From positions 1,798,001 through 1,862,000 of the forward strand of contig JBBPUQ010000006.1 of assembly GCA_038501195.1 (NCBI GenBank): a stretch of 64,000 nucleotides of DNA, in the 5' to 3' direction. The DNA is from Nemania diffusa. Taxonomy: Eukaryota > Ascomycota > Sordariomycetes > Xylariales > Xylariaceae. The translations under genes and the position numbers were made by a program. Below are positions 48,695-58,310 of this stretch, one piece after another; position 1 is the stretch's first letter, and each line of letters begins with the position of its first letter. The notes under the pieces were generated by a model that made no database searches, was not told where the DNA came from, and saw nothing but the letters and a program-made list of their open reading frames with translations.

Positions 48695-51217
48695 CTATGA
48701 TGGTCGTTTAAAGTCAAACAAGTCATGGGCTTCCCTACTCCATGGTCCCCCATTTACTCTTGAGAACCCAGGCAATAGACTCGCGGAACCTGCATCCGGA
48801 TTTCCTTCCGTAGTCCTCTTTTTAGAGTTTTGGTGCAGTGATAAGCTGCCGACTGATTCGCTTGGCAGAGGGCACACAGGCATTTGACCGGCAGCATCCG
48901 AAGGTTTTGCTGCCTTTCTGCCTCGCGTCGCCGGGTTGGTAATTAGAGGAGTCTGCCGTTTTCTTGTAATTGTTGTAACCGTTTCTGAGTTTTCCTCGGA
49001 TTGAGTCATTATGATTGCCTCATTATTAGGAGGTTCTAGTGTCCTTCTGGGTTGTCTCCGTGGCACGGACACCCCAGTCGCCATTGGTACGTCTTGGCCT
49101 CGAGACTGGGATTTAGCATCCGGTCGCGTCTTATTAGCCACAGGACCCTCATTCTTTGTTTGATAATGCTGATTACCAATGCCTTGATCAGGCTGAAAGT
49201 CCAACGCAGAGTCTTCTTGGATATGGCCATTCCGCTTGACGCTGACAGTCCGGTTCAGTTCGTCATCGAAGATGAAGCCAATCACTTCCTTGCTATTGAT
49301 GCCTCTGCGACCTAGCTTTATTAGGCGAGGGGCAGGCATTTTATCTATCGCGGTATTGTTTTCATTCTCAATTAAAGTCGAACGTCCATGATACTCATCA
49401 GCATCACTTGAGAGAGTATCTTTAGCTAGAGAATGTTTGCTAGCTCTCATACACTTCTTAGTTTCCACAGCACATATTTCGGTCGCAGAGGTGTCGCCTT
49501 GCTCGTCTACGGCTCTCAGTTGAGCCCTATTCCAAAATTCCGAGTTGGGTTGGTCGCGGTATTGCATTTCATCAAATTCGCCGTCATCGACAAGTTGGCG
49601 AGAATTGTCTATGCAAGATAATTGCTGACGCCCGCGGCCATCGTCGACGTCAGCTTCGCTATCCTCACTCAGCTTATTCTGTTGTAGTGCCAAATTTTGG
49701 GCCCCTTCAGGCAAGTCTGTCCAATTATGTTGCGTTCTTGTAGACTTCATCTTCTTGCGGGTTCTGCCTGTGGAAGCATTGGCACACTGGGTGTTTTGGG
49801 ACGGAGGCGAGCTATGGACATCGGACCCTGTCTTGGTCAGTTCGAATTTTGGTGAGCCGTTGCTTATAGTGTGTTTCTCGGATAGCATCAGTAAACCTCG
49901 TCTCTTCCTGGGCTTGATTCTTAATTCCGTCCTTGGTTCATCATGAACGGACTGATTTCGAGGGGCCTCAACTTGATCATCGACGAGATCAATTATATTC
50001 GGGACTTGAGGCATGTGCCCCTGAATGTAGTCATTATCGGGGCCTGCCCTTCTCTTATCTCGATTTTCCTTTGAAACCTTCATTATGGGTGGTGTTCTGT
50101 GCCGATTGATCCTAGAGTCTACCTGCCCATGGGCGCCATCAATTTCTCTCGATTTGCCCAATTTCCGATTTGTTGAGCGAGAATTAAGAATAGAGCGCCT
50201 ACTTATATCTTCGTTCTCTTGGCTAGGTATTGGTTTTGATCGCTGTTGCGGTGGGATTACACTTTCCTTTGGACCATCTAATAAGTCCATATTGGCACGC
50301 GAAGTAAGCTCTGGTCTTTTTAAGCTGTGATGCTTAGTGAAGGTTTTCTTAGACATTTGGGAATCATTGGCTCGTGGAGGCGTCTGCTTTAAGGGGCCGC
50401 TATCCGCATTCTGCGACTTGATCGGCGTCTGCGCTGTATCAATTGCAACATCCACACGGCCATCATGAGTGCTTGTACTAGATGATGACGGCAAATTTAT
50501 TTCTTCCTGGGTGAGGTATGTCTTCGATGAGCGATGTCGCGTTAGGGCTTGACTAGAAGGCCGCCCTGAGAGAGTGAGAGTAGCACCAAAAAGGTTTTGA
50601 GCATATCCATTTTTACTTGGAGGAGAGACGTCTCTTCTCTGTCGTTTGGCTGGGCGGGTGCTGTCACTCTGGGGAGCTGCCTGTTTTTGTCGACGCTCTT
50701 CGTAGGGCGATTCTTTAGGAATTACGGCACGGCCATGGTGGCCCGATGGTGTCCCAATTACATCATGGAGATGTTTCTGCGGCAGACATTGCGCCTTAAC
50801 CGCGTGTAGTGGTGTGACAGGAACCATAGCTGGTCGTCGCGCAGCAGCAGCCTGACGCTGGGCTCTTTCTTGAGCTCGCTTGTCTATGAGGTCGGATAGA
50901 TCCTGTTCACGACTGCCGACGCACTCGCCGACCTGGATGATGACACCGCCTCTCTCCAGCTCGAGATCGTCGCCATCAGCAAGGTCGTAGTCCTCGCGCC
51001 AGTGTGTGTCGCCGACGAAGTTACCCCGCTCATCATAGACCATGACACGCCTATTGAAGGCATGGTATTTGAGGCGACCATCTTGCCAACGCTTCTGCTT
51101 CCTGCGAAGATCATGTGTGAAGAGACAGAGGTGTTCGCGGACTGACGCGGTAGTGGCCGAAGGCTCAGTGCGATTTGTTAACGCAGAGCTTTGCATGATC
51201 TGAATGGCTGTGGCCAT
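48695..51217 (-). CDS. DUF2439 (ZGRF1 N-terminal-like) protein, related to Mte1/Dbl2
   Basis: Likely nuclear genome-maintenance protein. The DUF2439 domain is shared by budding yeast Mte1 and fission yeast Dbl2, which partner the Mph1/FANCM-type helicase at D-loops and telomeres, and by the N-terminus of vertebrate ZGRF1. A single exon of 840 aa, with the ATG at 51,217 in good context. The domain lies at about residues 27-100: LCLFTHDLRRKQKRWQDGRL, FNRRVMVYDERGNFVGD and LELERGGVIIQVGE. The rest is long, polar and low-complexity with many basic clusters, as is usual for fungal members. The C-terminus GPWSREAHDLFDF looks like a short conserved peptide that could be a partner-binding motif. No helicase domain is present, unlike vertebrate ZGRF1. 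Domain call firm; specific role inferred. Confidence 0.85.
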   Translation of the reverse strand: MATAIQIMQSSALTNRTEPSATTASVREHLCLFTHDLRRKQKRWQDGRLKYHAFNRRVMVYDERGNFVGDTHWREDYDLADGDDLELERGGVIIQVGECVGSREQDLSDLIDKRAQERAQRQAAAARRPAMVPVTPLHAVKAQCLPQKHLHDVIGTPSGHHGRAVIPKESPYEERRQKQAAPQSDSTRPAKRQRRDVSPPSKNGYAQNLFGATLTLSGRPSSQALTRHRSSKTYLTQEEINLPSSSSTSTHDGRVDVAIDTAQTPIKSQNADSGPLKQTPPRANDSQMSKKTFTKHHSLKRPELTSRANMDLLDGPKESVIPPQQRSKPIPSQENEDISRRSILNSRSTNRKLGKSREIDGAHGQVDSRINRHRTPPIMKVSKENRDKRRAGPDNDYIQGHMPQVPNIIDLVDDQVEAPRNQSVHDEPRTELRIKPRKRRGLLMLSEKHTISNGSPKFELTKTGSDVHSSPPSQNTQCANASTGRTRKKMKSTRTQHNWTDLPEGAQNLALQQNKLSEDSEADVDDGRGRQQLSCIDNSRQLVDDGEFDEMQYRDQPNSEFWNRAQLRAVDEQGDTSATEICAVETKKCMRASKHSLAKDTLSSDADEYHGRSTLIENENNTAIDKMPAPRLIKLGRRGINSKEVIGFIFDDELNRTVSVKRNGHIQEDSALDFQPDQGIGNQHYQTKNEGPVANKTRPDAKSQSRGQDVPMATGVSVPRRQPRRTLEPPNNEAIIMTQSEENSETVTTITRKRQTPLITNPATRGRKAAKPSDAAGQMPVCPLPSESVGSLSLHQNSKKRTTEGNPDAGSASLLPGFSRVNGGPWSREAHDLFDFKRPS

Positions 51218-53413
51218 AATCTCCAAGCCGAGGAGCTAAATGTGCGATGATCATAGTTCTGTAAAGGCTACCATGGGACTTTTGACGAATACAGAACCCC
51301 GTGACAGTCGATAACACTCGGATTCTTATGTATTCGTCAGAGATATAATCTGATGGCGCATCTTGGAAGACGCGTTAGACGTGTTGATTGGGCCTGCCCC
51401 GCTATTCTGTGTAAGTATCCGGGCTCTTAATACGCGTCTGCACGTGCCTTCCTAGTGTAGATAGGTACTCTGCTGTCCATTGATTAAGAGCACAGTTCTA
51501 TTACTCCCAAAATATACAATCCTAACACTGTATATATGTATATAGGTGCCTACTTTGCAAGCGTGCTGATATGTTTATACACAGTATAAGTAGGTATTAT
51601 AACCCCTAGTGCCCTCCTGTTTCATGTTTGTCTTGTTCCTTCTTGGTTTCCATACCTCTTGGCTATTACATGTATATACCTAGGTACTCATATACAAGCA
51701 TGTGCTTTTCATCAGCTTTTACCAACTGTACATTGCATTTAGCAAAATCAAATATAAAAAACTTTGGTTTGGAGCAGAACGAAAGAAATCGCCCACTGTA
51801 CTCAATAAAAACTGCTAGGCAAGTACCTGGTCATTTTCCATTCTCAGGTTCCAACTTCCAAGGCTCATGATCAACTATACACTAACTAGCCCCAAGTTTG
51901 TGTAATCCATCTTGACCGCATATGCACATACCCACCTTAGGTGCTTGTCCCCAGGCCGTTATAACATACCGAGTGGGTGGTAGATAGATGGAGTAGGTAC
52001 CTACCTAGGTAGGTATCTAGCTGCACAGTTAATTTCGGGTTCTGTTATTCGGCCCGGTACAGTTACTTGGAATCTCGAAACTTTACTGTCGGAGTCCCTT
52101 TGCGTAGGCACAAAAAGATCAATTATCCTAGGTACCTACCTAGGTAGATACCGTAGGAGGTAGTTTAGTAATGTTCTGTCTTCTCAGACTTTTACATAAC
52201 ACTCACTTATTCGCTCACTAACGCACCTAAACATTACTTAAATATCACCTACCTATAGGTTACCTTAGGTAACTACCTACCTCCCCTAGGATGTAGGTTA
52301 GGCAGGTCTAGGTAGTTAGGTAGTTGTATTCAGAACTGACGGCCGCTACATCTCTTTTCATTAGGTAGCTACCTGGGTATAAGAATTTGCCGACAATATG
52401 GTCCCACCTCTGACAACCAGTATTGATAATGTCTAAGAAGACGTGACTCACTCAGAAGAAGCGAATCTAGAATCTTACCTACCTAGGTATCTCTCTACCT
52501 GCCTACTACTTACCAACATGCATACCTAATTGATAAGAACCACCACGATGATTGTCAATGTTTGCTGCTAGGTACCTACCTACCTACTTCTACTCATTAT
52601 TAGTATAACTATATTTGACACTGTCATCGAGGTATTCTTCTCCATGTCTAACGATACAACAATGTAAAACAACTTGTTTCGCACCCTACCTAGGTACTTC
52701 AATTTGAATTTGTCGGTGATGACACCAAACTACCTTATATGCACCTAGCACAGTGAGTTGCTGCATGCATATGCCTCAAATACGAGAGAGAGTTTGGCCC
52801 CCAAGCTACAGCTCGCCTAGAAACCTCTTACCTCCTCCTACCTCCTACCTCCTACCTCTCTGCCTGCCTACCTGCCTACGTACCTAACCTAACCTACCTA
52901 AAGCTACCTAAGGTAGGTATGTATCCCATCCATGTAAGTAATCACAGTAGCTCTTGCACTACGCCGCACATCCACGCCGCAGGGGGGGGGCATCTAGGTA
53001 ATGTTCCCTCCCCCCTCTGACGGAAATCGTACGCCGTGGAACACAACCTACCTCGCTACCTACCTACTCAACCTTCGCGTACCTAGATATGACTTTTTCC
53101 GTCTGATCCTACTCTGGCTAATCCTCTCCGGCACCCGCCTCTTTTCCTCCGTTCCCCCTCCTCATCTGGGTAGTTGTGCGTTGTCTTCCCGAATACTTTC
53201 CTTGCCTTCATCTCAATGGTCTCGTTTGCTGATTGGCAAACCATCGATTTCCTCTATCTCATTCATCAGTTCTATTCAGCTGTGCTGGTGGCTTACCCAC
53301 TACCCGCTGACCATTCCCAGCGCAACAATCATCCCGCACGTCCATACGTATACGATTACGTAACCCAATATACCTTTTTGACAGACTAAAAAACGGCAGA
53401 AGAAAGATAAAAT
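51218..53413. other. Intergenic spacer rich in CCTA/TAGG repeats
   Basis: About 2.2 kb between the divergently transcribed DUF2439 and BAR-SH3 genes, so it carries both promoters. Its central part (51,980-53,080) is packed with CCTACCTAGGTAGG-type palindromes. The last 400 bp is pyrimidine-rich and is probably the leader of the BAR-SH3 gene; a 120-codon open frame there (53,001-53,363) has no domain. Confidence 0.55.
51990..53075. repeat. Field of CCTA/TAGG short palindromic repeats
   Basis: More than a dozen occurrences of ACCTACC, CCTAGG and GGTAGGT combine into self-complementary words such as GTACCTACCTAGGTAGGTA (52,000), CCTAGGTACCTACCTAGG (52,129) and ACCTACCTAGGTA (52,474). The run at 52,826-52,920 adds CCTCCTA and CCTGCCTA units. 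The same motif occurs singly elsewhere (20,160; 30,110; 33,260; 45,315; 51,680), so it is a genome-wide dispersed motif that is concentrated here. Confidence 0.8.
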
Positions 53414-55143
53414 ATGCAATCAATGCAGAGGCAGTTCGGTCGCATGCTCCATAAGAGCCCAGGTGACAATGCAAAAATAGCAGTGCTGCTCAGCGACGTG
53501 AGTAATAGTCTTCAAGCTTTTATTGTTGTAAGAGAGTATGGGCTGTTTTGGTTCAAGCTAGAATGTCGTCTTAGAATAGGTGGCGGTAACTCTGCATGCT
53601 TCCAAGCCACTCAGGTCTTACTCGTCGCTGCAGTTACTGACCCTGAAGTGTTATAGTATGAAGATGTCGACAGAGTCCTTGCTAAGGTAAATCTCATTTT
53701 ATATATATATTTCTCTAACCGCTCCAGTCGGTCTCGCACTAGGTTCATGTGGTGGCGCGACTAACAGATTCGACCCATTAGATCATCGACGCGGCGAAAT
53801 CATGGCGTGAATCATGGATCAATATCTCCTCGACACAATTGGGCGTCGTTACCGAGTATGACGGACTATGGGATCCTATCGTCGGCGCGTCTGAGGGTTT
53901 GGGGAAATTAGCAGCTCCCACACCGGAGCTCCAGCTAGAACAAGCTTTGCATCTCAAGGAGGTCTATACCGAACTGAGGATAGACCTTTTAGAGGAACTG
54001 GAGCTCATAGAGGTGAGGGTTGTGAAGCCCGCTAGCCAAGCCCGCGAATACATTGACCCAATGCGGAAAACCATCAAGAAGCGAGAGAACAAAAGACTGG
54101 ACTACGAGAAGGTCCAGGATAAAACCACGAAGCTTCAGAGGAAGCCTGGTAAGTCACCTAAAGAGGAGGCATCGCTGGCCAAGCTGGAGACTGAACTCGC
54201 CCGGGTCGCCGAGGATTTCCACGCCGCCGATGCACACCTGAGAGAAACTCTCCCGCCTATGGTGACAGCGGCTTTCAGCATCATACCATTGCTCATCGAC
54301 TCGGTAGTGGCCCTTCAAAACCGGTTTCTGGGGTTGTACTACACGACTCTGCACACTTACTGCGAGACACACGGGTTTCCTTCCCCCCCACCTCCCATGG
54401 ACGAGGTCGTCGCCGTGTGGTCAGCTGGGTATGAACCTGTCAAGCGAGAGTTTGAGTCCATCACTTGCATAGCTACTGGTAAAGCCGTACGCCAACCTAT
54501 GAATCTCCCTGATGATCCGAGTCTTCAGGATCGGGGTCGAACAATTTCTCCATTAACACCTTCTCTTATGGTAAACGGTCCCCGGCGCTCATCGTCTGGT
54601 TTGATAGCAGCCAATGGAAACATGGGGCCGCCACGGCCACCACGGCCCAATCGCATTCCATCGACGGCCACATTGTCATCGAATGCAAGCCCCGTGCTTG
54701 GGCCACGGTCCTTTTCCATAGGGAACAATCTAACACCCACCGACTTCACGACGGCATCTAGACTAGGACAGCAGTATACGCCGGTCGCATCGCCACATTC
54801 TCCGCGTCCACAGCCCGACTACTTCAACAATCGTCCTCCATCAACCGCATCGACAGTAGCATCGACCACGTCAGTCAATACGGTGGCTAGCGGGGCCTCT
54901 TTCGTTGCAGCAAAGAAGAAGCCACCTCCCCCACCCCCGCCTAAACGGATGATGTCAAAGCAACTTGAAGAGTTTGTGGTGGCCCGGTATGCCTTTAGCG
55001 GGCAGGGGGCCGGTGACCTTTCATTCCGCGAAGGCGATAGAATCAAAATTGTCAAGAAGACCGACACCCTCGACGACTGGTGGGTAGGAGAGCTAGGAGG
55101 CGTCAAAGGGAGTTTCCCTGCGAATTATTGTAAGACGGGATGA
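53414..55143 (+). CDS. BAR-SH3 adaptor protein (amphiphysin/Rvs superfamily), three exons
   Basis: Probable membrane-curvature and actin adaptor acting in endocytosis or vesicle scission. Exons are 53414-53497, 53657-53686 and 53782-55143. Introns are 159 bp (GTGAGT...TAG) and 95 bp (GTAAAT...TAG, CTAAC branch site); all three exons are in phase 0, giving 491 aa. The tiny 30 bp middle exon encodes YEDVDRVLAK. The BAR-like helical region covers about residues 20-235, with a charged coiled-coil part near 93-155. A Ser/Pro-rich linker ends in seven prolines. A C-terminal SH3 domain occupies about 434-491 (ARYAFSGQGAGDLSF, DDWWVGEL, GSFPANYC). The N-terminus MQSMQRQFGRMLHKSPG differs from classical Rvs167, so it is probably the second fungal BAR-SH3 type, sometimes labelled Hob1-like; the name is not asserted. 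Confidence 0.86.
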
Positions 55144-56459
55144 GCGACTCGCTCGCTCTCGCGACGCATTAGAAGTCAAGTTTGGAAATAGAGGGGGGAA
55201 GGCATTCGAGCCGCAAGGAGATGAGTTTTTCAAGTGCTATGAATTATAACAAAGACTAGCAGGCTCAACAGCCAGATTAATCTTTTTAAGCGAACATTAG
55301 TGGTTATTCTTCTAGCTACGGGATGCTAGATGTTATTACATGATTAATCGGGGAAGACGAAAGTACGTTGCCATATAACGTAGCCACCTCCTTAGCTGTC
55401 TATAGATATCAACAACCTACGCATCTTTAGTGGGTTTTGAATTTTGAAATGAAAGTTCTCAGGTACAAACGAGGCTTTACGACTCAGCAAATCACGTAAA
55501 CAATAACGAGTGCCATTTTATAAAAACTCTTATTGCTATACATAGTACTAAAAGTTTAGAATGAGTTAGGCATCTCTAAACTATCAGCACGAAGTGTATG
55601 GGCTTGTCTTGTTCCACTATGATACATTTCTCACAGAGTGGCCCACGTTCACTTATGCATCGCATTTGGTAGCGTACGAAAAGCAAATATAAATCATGTT
55701 CAATCTTTCAAACCACGAACCTAGTCTGCTGCAAGTCTCAACTCCATCTTATGTCTCTAACTCCGGTCCTAATCTTATCTGTCTTCCGCGGTCCTCTTCC
55801 CAATCATGCGCACGTCCGCTTCAGTTACAATAGCATAAAATCCAACAACCTTTATATCTCGACCTGTACAACTCATAACATAGCTAATGGCAACAAAATG
55901 GTAAAAGGGGATTGCAAATCTGACTAGGTAGTGTATCGTCTCTCAATTTTTGATGATCGCGTCCCTAGTCTAACCACCGGCCTACGCTTTGCACGGCGTC
56001 GCCCATCCCAATGAGAATAAATAGAAATCTATCGGTAGAACAAAATGAAGTAAAGTAAAGTAAAGTATGTTTATGTGCAAAGGGCATTCATCGTAGCCGT
56101 GTCATAGTCTCGCCAGACTTTATGTCGCAAAATAGTCGCCTGTTGTCAAATGCGTTTTGTATTTCGTAGGCGCCTTCAAAAGAGATTTTTAATGTCCATC
56201 CGAATGAATGCAATGGGGTATCATCAAAGAGATAAAGAGAAATGGCAGCCTGGTTTGCTCGCGCTCGATACTGTGTGTCTCCCAGAGGCATTAGCAGCCC
56301 TGAGTATCAATGCCAACCAGGCCAAAATCCCCAATCGCGAGTGAAAACCTACTCTTGTAGCCTCGTTATGACTACTAAGAGCAATTCACCCACAGCACTT
56401 AAGAATTATGCCTAGCACGCCCTTCGTCTTAGCACTAGATGTCCGAATTTCTGAGTAGC
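55144..56459. other. Convergent intergenic region
   Basis: About 1.3 kb between the 3' ends of the BAR-SH3 gene (+) and the Ser/Pro-rich gene (-). No gene is supportable. It contains a short tandem of GTAAAGTAAAGTAAAGTA near 56,050. Likely 3' untranslated regions and terminators of both genes. Confidence 0.55.
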
Positions 56460-57542
56460 TCATAATGTACTGGGTCCTAATTCCACCACAGGTGAGGTGC
56501 GGTCCTCTTGTCGCGTCCGTATCTGTTCCTCTTCGCTTCGACCTGGATGGGCAAGCTCAGCCTGAGCTCTAGCTACCCTATGTACCTCAAGGTATCCACT
56601 GTCAGAGCCTTCCAACTCCATAGGTGTGACGGGGCCTGGGCTTCCTAAGGGGGCTAATCTTGGCTTGCTCGGCTTCATGATATTGCTGAATCCCAATGAT
56701 CGAATGGACCCCAGAGTCGCTTCGTTGGGATTACCACGGTTGAGGGCTATTGTTGCTTGCGCAATCATGTCGCGCTGATACTGTTGTAATCGGCGTTTTG
56801 CTTCGGATTCGTTTCGGGAGTGGCCCATAGAAGGTTGGTGAATACTGGGTACTGGTGGTTCTGATTTGGTAGAGCTGGACGTTGTTGATTCAGCTACTCT
56901 AGGCCGATGATACTTGCCTTTCTTTTCGTCTTTCCTTCTCTCGTAATTGGAGGGATAATATTTGCCCATTGGCAGGGGACTACTCCGGTCCCCAAGAGGC
57001 ATGTAGGAAGCGACAGGCGTGTTGGACGTAGAAGATGATTCGAGTCGTCTCAGGTTGTTCATGTTCAACTGTGACAGCTCCATAGCTCGGTCGGTTTTAG
57101 CAGGAGGGACGTTCGTCGAGGCGGGGCCAATGTCCCGTTTCCCGACAGCACGGCCGGAAGGTTGACTGTCAGAAGAAGGGCTGTTCTTAGATGCGCGTTG
57201 TATCGACTTCATGCGAGCTTTGGTTGCATCGAGCTGGAACGGATGAGGGCGATAGACACGGGCTTGTTCCTCATGTAAAGGGAAATAACCCCTAAAAGCG
57301 GTCAGTACTCGACTACCAATCCGGTTTTGATCATGACACTACCCTGGCAAATCTCCACGAGCGGACAACGGTGCGGGCGGAGTATACACGGGTGCACTGC
57401 TAACTTTCTTGGGCGCGGGCAGCTCAATGGCAATCGGTTGGCTTCGTGTAGGTGATGATTTGGCGGGTCCCGAAACCGATGCTTCATCGGCGTTGGTAGA
57501 GCGTGGAGACGAGCGAGTGCCTGATTCAGTTGACAAATTCAT
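56460..57542 (-). CDS. Ser/Pro-rich fungal protein of unknown function, two exons
   Basis: Function unknown; no enzyme domain or membrane segment. Minus-strand exons are 57542-57343 and 57291-56460. The 51 bp intron starts GTAGTG and ends TTTTAG; phases close, giving 343 aa from the ATG at 57,542. The splice joins SAPVYTPPAPLSARGDLPG to GYFPLHEEQARVYRPHPF, a continuous motif (about residues 48-85) that looks like the most constrained part. A second motif is PMGKYYPSNYERR. Residues near 180-205 (AKRRLQQYQRDMIAQATIAL) could form a helix. The rest is low-complexity Ser/Thr/Pro. An upstream open frame at 58,065-58,310 on the same strand may be its first exon, in which case this start is internal. 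Confidence 0.65.
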
Positions 57543-58064
57543 TAGCCTGTTGTTTTACCTACAAGTAGGACCTATGACGCAAAGAACAAGCTTCGAAAGA
57601 AGCTATCGGAGAATTTAAGGCGGGACGCCAGCCCGGATTGGACGTAGCTTGGCGGCTTATTATTAGAAAGGGGAGGTTTGGTTTGACTGGGCGCTGATTG
57701 ACAGCGTTAGTGCGTGGCCGCCCGCTATAGCCGGGTACCTAGCAGGCCACTATTTTTGCAGCCAACCATATGGTAGCAGGGTTGGTTCACGTCGCAACAC
57801 CTACCGCAGCCCTTGAACGGCCATAAGTACTAAGGTAGATATTCTGTAGTCTAGTAAAACAACAGAAGCAATCCAACCCGGAGCCACCAAGCCTCACAGC
57901 ATACACCATGCCAGTAAGGGATTAGCCAGATAATGTGCTCATCTGCTCGAAAGCGACCGACGCAACTAACAGCGTAATATTCCCAAGACAGCAAAAAGCA
58001 CTGACAAGGCGAAAAACGGGGGGTTCAAAGGTGGAAGGACTCAACAGCTAAGGAGACGAGACGA
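57543..58064. other. Spacer, or long intron, of the Ser/Pro-rich gene
   Basis: About 520 bp without a frame of note. It has CCAAT-like and CTAATAATA sequence on the minus strand, as a promoter would. It could equally be an intron: a donor AG/GTAGTC at the left end of the upstream frame and an acceptor CAACAG at 57,547 are in compatible phase. Confidence 0.4.
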
Positions 58065-58310
58065 CTACCTACTGCTGCTTCTAAAGTAGCGGGGTGACAA
58101 CCGCGGCAAGTGTGCATTGTCAGCGATGAGCCCTGGGGAGGGTCTGGCCGAAAACACGACGTCCTCAGACCGAATGTCTGGAGAAGGAAGCGGTGACGCA
58201 TCTGACGAGCTCGACATGTTGGATAGGGTCCTCTGAGGTCCTGCTGGCCGTCTCGACGCCGAAGGGAAATACGCAGAGGGCTTAAACGACCGACCTAGAC
58301 TTGCCATCAT
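58065..58310 (-). CDS. Possible small gene or upstream exon of the Ser/Pro-rich gene
   Basis: An open frame of 81 codons starting MMASLGRSFKPSAYFP, continuing through a Ser-rich part to VVFSARPSPGLIADNA and HLPRLSPRYFRSSSR, then a stop. Composition matches the downstream Ser/Pro-rich gene. If it is spliced from AG/GTAGTC just before the stop to CAACAG/GCTAATG, the frame runs on as SSSRLMNLSTESG, a phase-compatible join over about 520 bp. That intron would be far longer than the others in this window and the donor is weak, so a separate small protein or a chance frame remain possible. Confidence 0.35.
   Translation of the reverse strand: MMASLGRSFKPSAYFPSASRRPAGPQRTLSNMSSSSDASPLPSPDIRSEDVVFSARPSPGLIADNAHLPRLSPRYFRSSSR

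Noticed and set aside
53001..53363. 120-codon open frame upstream of the BAR-SH3 gene
   Set aside because: Overlaps pyrimidine-rich leader sequence and CCTA repeats; no domain. It is probably 5' untranslated.
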